Below are positions 58,451 through 64,000 of a DNA stretch of 64,000 nt, one piece after another (the stretch's first letter is position 1; each line of letters begins with the position of its first letter). Source of the stretch: Symsagittifera roscoffensis (Eukaryota > Xenacoelomorpha > Acoela > Convolutidae); assembly GCF_963678635.1 (NCBI RefSeq), contig NC_087068.1, positions 34,295,436 through 34,359,435 on the forward strand, in the 5' to 3' direction. Both the position numbers and the translations under genes were made by a program. Below the pieces are notes generated by a model. The model made no database searches. It saw only the letters and a program-made list of their open reading frames with translations, and had not been told where the DNA came from.

Positions 58451-58949
58451 GGAACTGCACACTGTTGCAAAAGCAGCTATGGTTTTTTTTTCAGCTGGAG
58501 CAACTAAGCTACGATTGAATGATGTACCGTCTTGATGCAAGTATTCTCGTACTTTATCACTTGCTTAATTGCTTTGCATTTTCTATTGCCAATATAGAAG
58601 TACGTTCTAAACAGTCGTTGACTTCATCAGAAGAAAAGAAAGCTAGTTCATCAGTTATACTTTCAATTTCTGTTACGAGAGCAACAAAATCCTCGAGGGA
58701 AAGCTAAACATCGTCGACTTCTTGGGAGCTATTTTGGCTGTCAGTTGACGAACAAGTTCTTCTAATGAACAATATCTACAGTGCCATTGGTTCCTAATCT
58801 TGTTAACTTTGGGAGCCCTTGGGTAGCCGACCAACAAGCAAAGAGATAAAAGGATGAAATACTATTAAGAACTAGTCAAATAGTGTCCTAGGGCCCGTAA
58901 GGGAAAACCAGTGGCGACTGGTAATTTTGAAGAGGGCTTTGCTTTGAAA

Positions 58950-60275
58950 AACACAAGCACGAGTACTGCTGAGGAGCAAAGTTTGCTCTGGCGAGCAAAC
59001 GGTGAAATGTAGGGACAAATAGCGAAGCGGAGAAGAAGCTGGGCTAACCCAACTTTGATAAAAAATTTTCTGACGAGCAAACAAAAAAACGCTAGATACA
59101 CTAGCGAAGCAACGGGGAACTGACGGGGAACTGGGTTGAACCGACTTTAAGAGGAAAAGTTTGCTCTGTCGAGCAAACGAGAAAAGCTAGAGATGACGAG
59201 CAAGCGAGGCAAAAGCTGGGTGAACCAAATTTAAGGAGAAAAGCTTGCTCTTACAGACAAACGGAAAAAGCTAGAGACTACTAGGGAAGCGGCAAAGAGG
59301 CTGGATTTAACCAACTTTAACGAGAACGGTTTGTTCTGACCAACAAACAAAAATTGCTAGTTTTACTAGCGAAGCGATGAAGAAGCTGGGTTTAACCAAC
59401 TTTAGAGAGAACGTGTTGTTATGACGAACAAACAAAAAATGCTCGATACACTAGCGAAGCGACAAGGAAGCTGGGTTTAACCAACTTCAAGTAGAAAGGT
59501 TGGCACTGTCGAGCAAACGAGAAAAGCTAGAGATGACGAGCAAGCGAGGCAAAAGCTGGGTGAACCAATTTTCAGGAGAAAAGCTTGCTCTTACAGACAA
59601 ACGGAAAAAGCTAGAGACTACTAGCGAAGCGGCAAAGAGGCTGGATTTAACCAGTTTAACGAGAACGGTTTGTTCTGACCAACAAACAAAAATTGCTAGT
59701 TTTACTAGCGAAGCGATGAAGAAGCTGGGTTTAACCAACTTTAGAGAGAACGTTTTGTTATGACGAACAAACAAAAAATGCTCGATACACTAGCGAAGCG
59801 ACAAGGAAGCTGGGTTTAACCAACTTCAAGTAGAAAGGTTGGCACTGTCGAGCAAACGAGAAAAGATAGAGTTGACTAGCAAGCGAGACAAACGCTGGGC
59901 GGAATCAATTTTCAATAGAAAACTCGATCTAACTGACAAAGGAAAAACGCTAGAGACTACTAGCGAAGGGACAAAGAAGCTGGGTTTAACTAACTTTAAG
60001 TAGAATGGTTTGTTCTAGCGAACAAACAAAAAGTGCTAGTTACATTAGCGAAGCGACGAAGAAGCTGGGTTTAACCAATTTTAGGGAGAACGGTTTGTTC
60101 TGAAGAACTAACTGAAAATGCTAGGATTGCTAGCAAAGCGACGAGAAAGCTGAGCTTAACCAACTATAAGGAGAAAGGTTTGCTCTGTCGGGCAAACGAG
60201 ATAAAAGCTAGAATTGACTAGCGAGCAAGACAAAAGCTGCACGGAACCAACTTTGAAGTCGTACGTTTGTTCTGA
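58950..60275. repeat. 85-bp satellite with four-monomer higher-order repeat
   Basis: The monomer is about 85 bp (AGCTGGGTTTAACCAACTTT ... GAACAAACAAAAAATGCTAG ... ACTAGCGAAGCGAC). Adjacent monomers differ clearly, but monomers four apart are nearly identical. TGTCGAGCAAACGAGAAAAG recurs at 59167, 59507 and 59846 (spacing about 340 bp). About 15 monomers are present. Open frames in it on both strands are by-products. Confidence 0.92.
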
Positions 60276-60300
60276 TGAAAAAACTAGCAAGTTTTTTGAG

Positions 60301-62770
60301 TTTTCAATTCCATGGTTTCTTATATTTAGTTACCATTTTTATCCTACAGTCAAATGTTAAAGAGTTTTCACATTTACATTTAGGATATCAGGAAGTCACA
60401 AAACGACAGTAGTATTATGATTGTTAATATTCATTCACACATACTATTTTAGCGCATTTGCCTTTTTTTATAATGTTGCTGTTCCAATTGGTTTTTATTT
60501 TTCGAAGTAAGCTTTGAAATAAATTTGTAAGGTAGCAAAGGCTCCGAGAAATTGAAAAACTTATTCTTGAAGTGGATGTTGTAAGTCGCTGTAGTCTTCG
60601 ACGTAGGATGCCGTAGCATCGCACCGTTCCGGACGCCCAGGATTCTCATTCAAAAAATATCGTGCGTGAGAAAAATAATGCCCAGATTATTTTTGTTAGT
60701 CTATATGAATTAAAGAAATTAAATCTCAAAACTGAATTCGATAAAAACTTTTTTTTGTGTGTATAAGTGGAAATTTTTATGAAGCCAACAGAAAATTTCA
60801 ACTGACTTTGAGAACCTATTTACATTGAATCAGAAACTTTAATACGCGTAGTGTTTCCTTCTAATCCATTTTGAAAGTTTAAAAAACTTTCAACAACCTT
60901 GTTTTTGTTTTTTATCTTTAGATGAGTTATGAACTCTACAGCGCTCTTTTTCTTATAAAGAAATCTAAGTTACTGATGGGTCAGGAACACCAAGCTTAAA
61001 AATGCAAAAAAGGCTTCTTTTTGTCGAAATATGTTGTTGTTTCCCCGAGGAGTTTTTCATGATTTTAAATTAAAGCAGCAAAAAAACGCGTCTTAAAACT
61101 GTGATGAAAAGTGTTCTGACCTATTAAAAAACTGTATTACCTACGCCATTCATGTACATTGACTTAAATCAGAACTTTTGAGACAAAAAACTGGCTTCGG
61201 TCTTTCGAGTGAAAAATACCTCACTCACAATTTTGAGTACAATACCAATATAAACTCGTACTTGCAACTAATGCAACAATGAAACGCAGCCGTAACTAAT
61301 TGTTTTTTAATGCATATTGTATGAAGGCTAGTACAGGTTTTGGAAAGATCTTGCCTGGTCCTGGTCCCTCTAGAAAACCTGGATGAAATTGCCGTGGAGT
61401 ACTGGTAGAGGAGTCCAGATCCCTCTGTGGTTGCCTTGATAATGATTGTTGAACTATTAGTCTTTTGAGTTTTCAATTCCATGGTTTCTCATATTTAGTT
61501 ACCAACTTTATCATACAGTCAACTATTAAAGAGTGTTCACATTTACGTTTAAGATATCAGGAAGTCACAAAACGACAGTAGTATTATGATTGTTAATATT
61601 TATTCACACATACTATTTTAGCGCGTTTGCCTTTTTTTATAATGTTGCTGTTCCAATTGGTTTTTATTTTTCGAAGTAAGCTTTGAAATAAATTTGTAAG
61701 GTAGCAAAGGCTCCGAGAAATTGAAAAACCAATTGTTGAAGTGGATGTTGTAAGTCGCTGTAGTCTTCGACGTAGGATGCCGTAGCATCGCACCGTTCCG
61801 GACGCCCAGGATTCTCATTCAAAAAATATCGTGCGTGAGAAAAATATTGCCCAGATTATTTTTGTTAGTCTATATGAATTAAAGAAATTAAATCTCAAAA
61901 CTGAATTCGATAAAAACTTTTTTTTGTGTGTATAAGTGGAAATTTTTATGAAACAACAGAAAATTTCAACTGACTTTGAGAACCTATTTACATTGAATCA
62001 GAAACTTTAATACGCGTAGTGTTTCCTTCTAATCCATTTTGAAAGTTTAAAAAACTTTCAACAACCTTGTTTTTGTTTTTTATCTTTAGATGAGTTATGA
62101 ACTCTACAGCGCTTTTTTTCTTATAAAGAAATCTAAGTTAATGATGGGTCAGGAACACCAAGCTTAAAAATGCAAAAAAGGCTTCTTTTTGTCGAAATAT
62201 GTTGTTGTTTCCCCGAGGAGTTTTTCATGATTTTAAATTAAAGCAGCAAAAAAAACGCGTCTTAAAACTGTGATGGAAAGTGTTCTGACCTATTAAAAAA
62301 CTGTATTACCTACGCCATTCATGTACATTGACTTAAATCAGAACTTTTGAGACAAAAAACTGGCTTCGGTCTTTCGAGTGAAACATACCTCACTCACAAT
62401 TTTGAGTACAATACCAATATAAACTCTTACTTGCAACTAATGCAACAATGAAACGCAGCCGTAACTAATTGTTTTTTAATGCATATTGTATGAAGGCTAG
62501 TACAGGTTTTGGAAAGATCTTGCCTGGTCCTGGTCCATCTAGAAAACCTGGATGAAATTGCCGTGGAGTACTGGTAGAGGAGTCCAGATCCCTCTGTGGT
62601 TGCCATGATAATGATTGTTGAACTATTAGTCTTTTGAGTTTTCAATTCCATGGTTTCTCATATTTAGTTACCAACTTTATCATACAGTCAACTATTAAAG
62701 AGTGTTCACATTTACGTTTAAGATATCAGGAAGTCACAAAACGACAGTAGTAATATGATTGTTAATGATC
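60301..62770. repeat. 1169-bp tandem duplication
   Basis: TTTTCAATTCCATGGTTTCT starts copies at 60301, 61470 and 62639. The first two full copies are near-identical and the third ends after about 130 bp. GC-richer islands at 60555-60650 and 61325-61440 (repeated at 61725-61820 and 62495-62605) look coding-like on the minus strand. One gives a 59-codon open stretch with RQFHPGFLEGPGPGKIFPKP. The differences between copies there change amino acids and I recognise no family. Confidence 0.93.
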
Positions 62771-63195
62771 ATTCACACATATTTTTTAGCGCAATTGCCT
62801 TTTTTCTGATTCATTTTAAACTAATGTTGCTGTTCCAATTAGTTTTTATTTTTCTTTTTCACGTCATTTTTCTTACCTTCTTATGATAAATTTTTACTCT
62901 TTTTATGTAACGCAGTTCTTTCAATTAAGAGGTTGGGGGCTACAAATGAGCGGTTTAAAAGCGGGAGAGTGGATAAATGAGTGTTGGTGTTGGGGGATGT
63001 GCGGGGGTAGATTATAGGAGGTTTAGAAACAAGCTTGAAAATATGGGGTTGATTGGAGTAAGGGGTGCTAATGTTACTTTTTTAACGCTTAATCACCTTT
63101 TACACAAGGTAAAAGATAGCCCATCCCCTCGCACATTTAAGATACCCCGAACCGCCCAATTACTTGCACCCTTTCTTAATATTTAACCCGCAAAG
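62770..63195. other. No recognised gene; G-rich patch
   Basis: A G-rich plus-strand stretch (62930-63020, GTTGGTGTTGGGGGATGTGC) breaks the AT-rich background. A 69-codon frame at 62977-63186 has no motif. Confidence 0.4.
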
Positions 63196-63275
63196 TTAGC
63201 GTGGGGTGGCCTTAACGATGGAGCGGCTAACAAAGAAGAAGAGGGGAAAGACTATCGCAACATTATCAAACTTAG
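63196..63275 (+). CDS. Possible exon, gene unknown
   Basis: CCGCAAAG|TTAGCG opens 26 codons plus two bases, LAWGGLNDGAANKEEEGKDY then RNIIKL, ending at a consensus donor CTTAG|GTGAGT. The acidic and basic residue content and the perfect donor make it coding-like. The acceptor lacks a clear polypyrimidine tract, and no partner exon was found. Confidence 0.25.
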
Positions 63276-64000
63276 GTGAGTACTTTTTGCAAGGTGGATT
63301 AGATGGTCCTGGAGCTGCAAAAAAGATATCAACAAAGCCAAAGCCCTTTGATTTGATTTTTGACTGTGGATTCGTTGACCAAGGGCTATAACTTTGACTG
63401 CGAAAACCATAGTAAAAATTGTGATCAAAACTGCGGATTTTATGAGCTCAAGTTTTAAATTGCCGCCAAAGTTCACGAATCCGCAACCGAAAGGATCCAT
63501 ATTATGTTCTTTTTTGTTTGAACAGCGTTCACTGCTGTTGTTTCAATGTTCTCTGGTTTTCAAGATTGTAGGTTTGACATTGAAAAAATAAATATAATTA
63601 CCAACTTTTATGGAGCTTTTTGGTCAATTTTCTCAATCATTTTCAGATTTTTTGTCACTTTATCTCAATTTGAGTTGTGTGCGATGGCAATTTGAGTTGA
63701 AAATTTCAAAACAATTGGTTAATTTTCATAACGAATATAGTTATTTAGTAGCCTTTAATTCTGAAGTTTTCTGATCGTTGAATTCAGTTTTTCCGCATAA
63801 TTGTTTAAAACATGAACCTGCAGTTTGAGCATATGCAGAACTCTCTCAAAGCACCTTTCTTTAAAAAATTAGCCCGAGAAAAAACACTCCGTTATTTTCA
63901 TTGCGAAAGTCGTAACAAAAAGATTTCAAGCAACCAGTCTGTTAAAAACTCTTAAACTTATGAACAAGAGTCAATGAACTTTTCATGATTCTTGTTGAAC
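63276..64000. other. No recognised gene
   Basis: Unassigned AT-rich DNA to the window end. Short frames at 63252-63500 (minus) and 63394-63591 (plus) have no supporting evidence. Confidence 0.4.

Noticed and set aside
59487-59774. 95-codon and 87-codon frames on opposite strands
   Set aside because: Both are readings of the 85-bp satellite.

Overview
The window looks like AT-rich nuclear DNA of a multicellular animal, probably an invertebrate; no lineage can be fixed from it. The main evidence is a host gene of the gelsolin/villin family on the minus strand. Its four recognisable exons have GT-AG boundaries and compatible phases, and they sit in DNA made almost entirely of decayed transposable elements, satellites and duplications. 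I see no prokaryotic genes, CRISPR arrays or rRNA.

Layout. 1-3371: inverted and tandem copies of a ~720 bp unit, each carrying a degenerate tRNA-Ser(GCU)-like sequence, ended by a 200 N gap (3372-3571). 3572-7888: rearranged Ty3/Gypsy-type LTR retrotransposon pieces in both orientations. 7902-25724: gelsolin-family exons D, C, B and A (minus strand). The intron between B and C is 15.8 kb because it holds a 15.5 kb LTR element (9162-24634, plus strand) flanked by ATCC on both sides; without it the intron would be about 316 bp. The element's interior is a ~5.1 kb tandem duplication with seven reverse transcriptase and four integrase fragments.

26247-41189: a nested structure. A ~350 bp hAT-like MITE (8-bp flanks AATATGTT/AATATATT) is split by a 14.6 kb palindromic element (26363-40947). 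Its arms are 7.4 and 6.8 kb, its spacer is 361 bp, and a perfect 6-bp repeat GGCGTT lies on either side. This is the best candidate for something undescribed. Both arms carry a 133-bp exon-like open segment. 41190-43010: mostly unassigned, with one possible terminal exon. 43010-45946: 5'-truncated LTR element with a 3' LTR. 46050-47820: short tandem repeats and two MITEs. 47900-49060: unrecognised decayed coding region. 49240-50048: second hAT-like MITE copy, split by a solo LTR (TSD ATAG). 51340-58450: another decayed Gypsy element with RNase H and integrase. 58950-60275: an 85-bp satellite with a four-monomer higher-order repeat. 60301-62770: a 1169-bp tandem duplication. 62770-64000: mostly unassigned.

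The only gene with a clear cellular role is the gelsolin-family gene (calcium-regulated actin severing and capping in known family members). The transposon coding regions all carry stops, frameshifts or lost catalytic residues. Coordinates of repeat boundaries were found by eye, so most may be off by a few to tens of bases; those with TSDs are exact.
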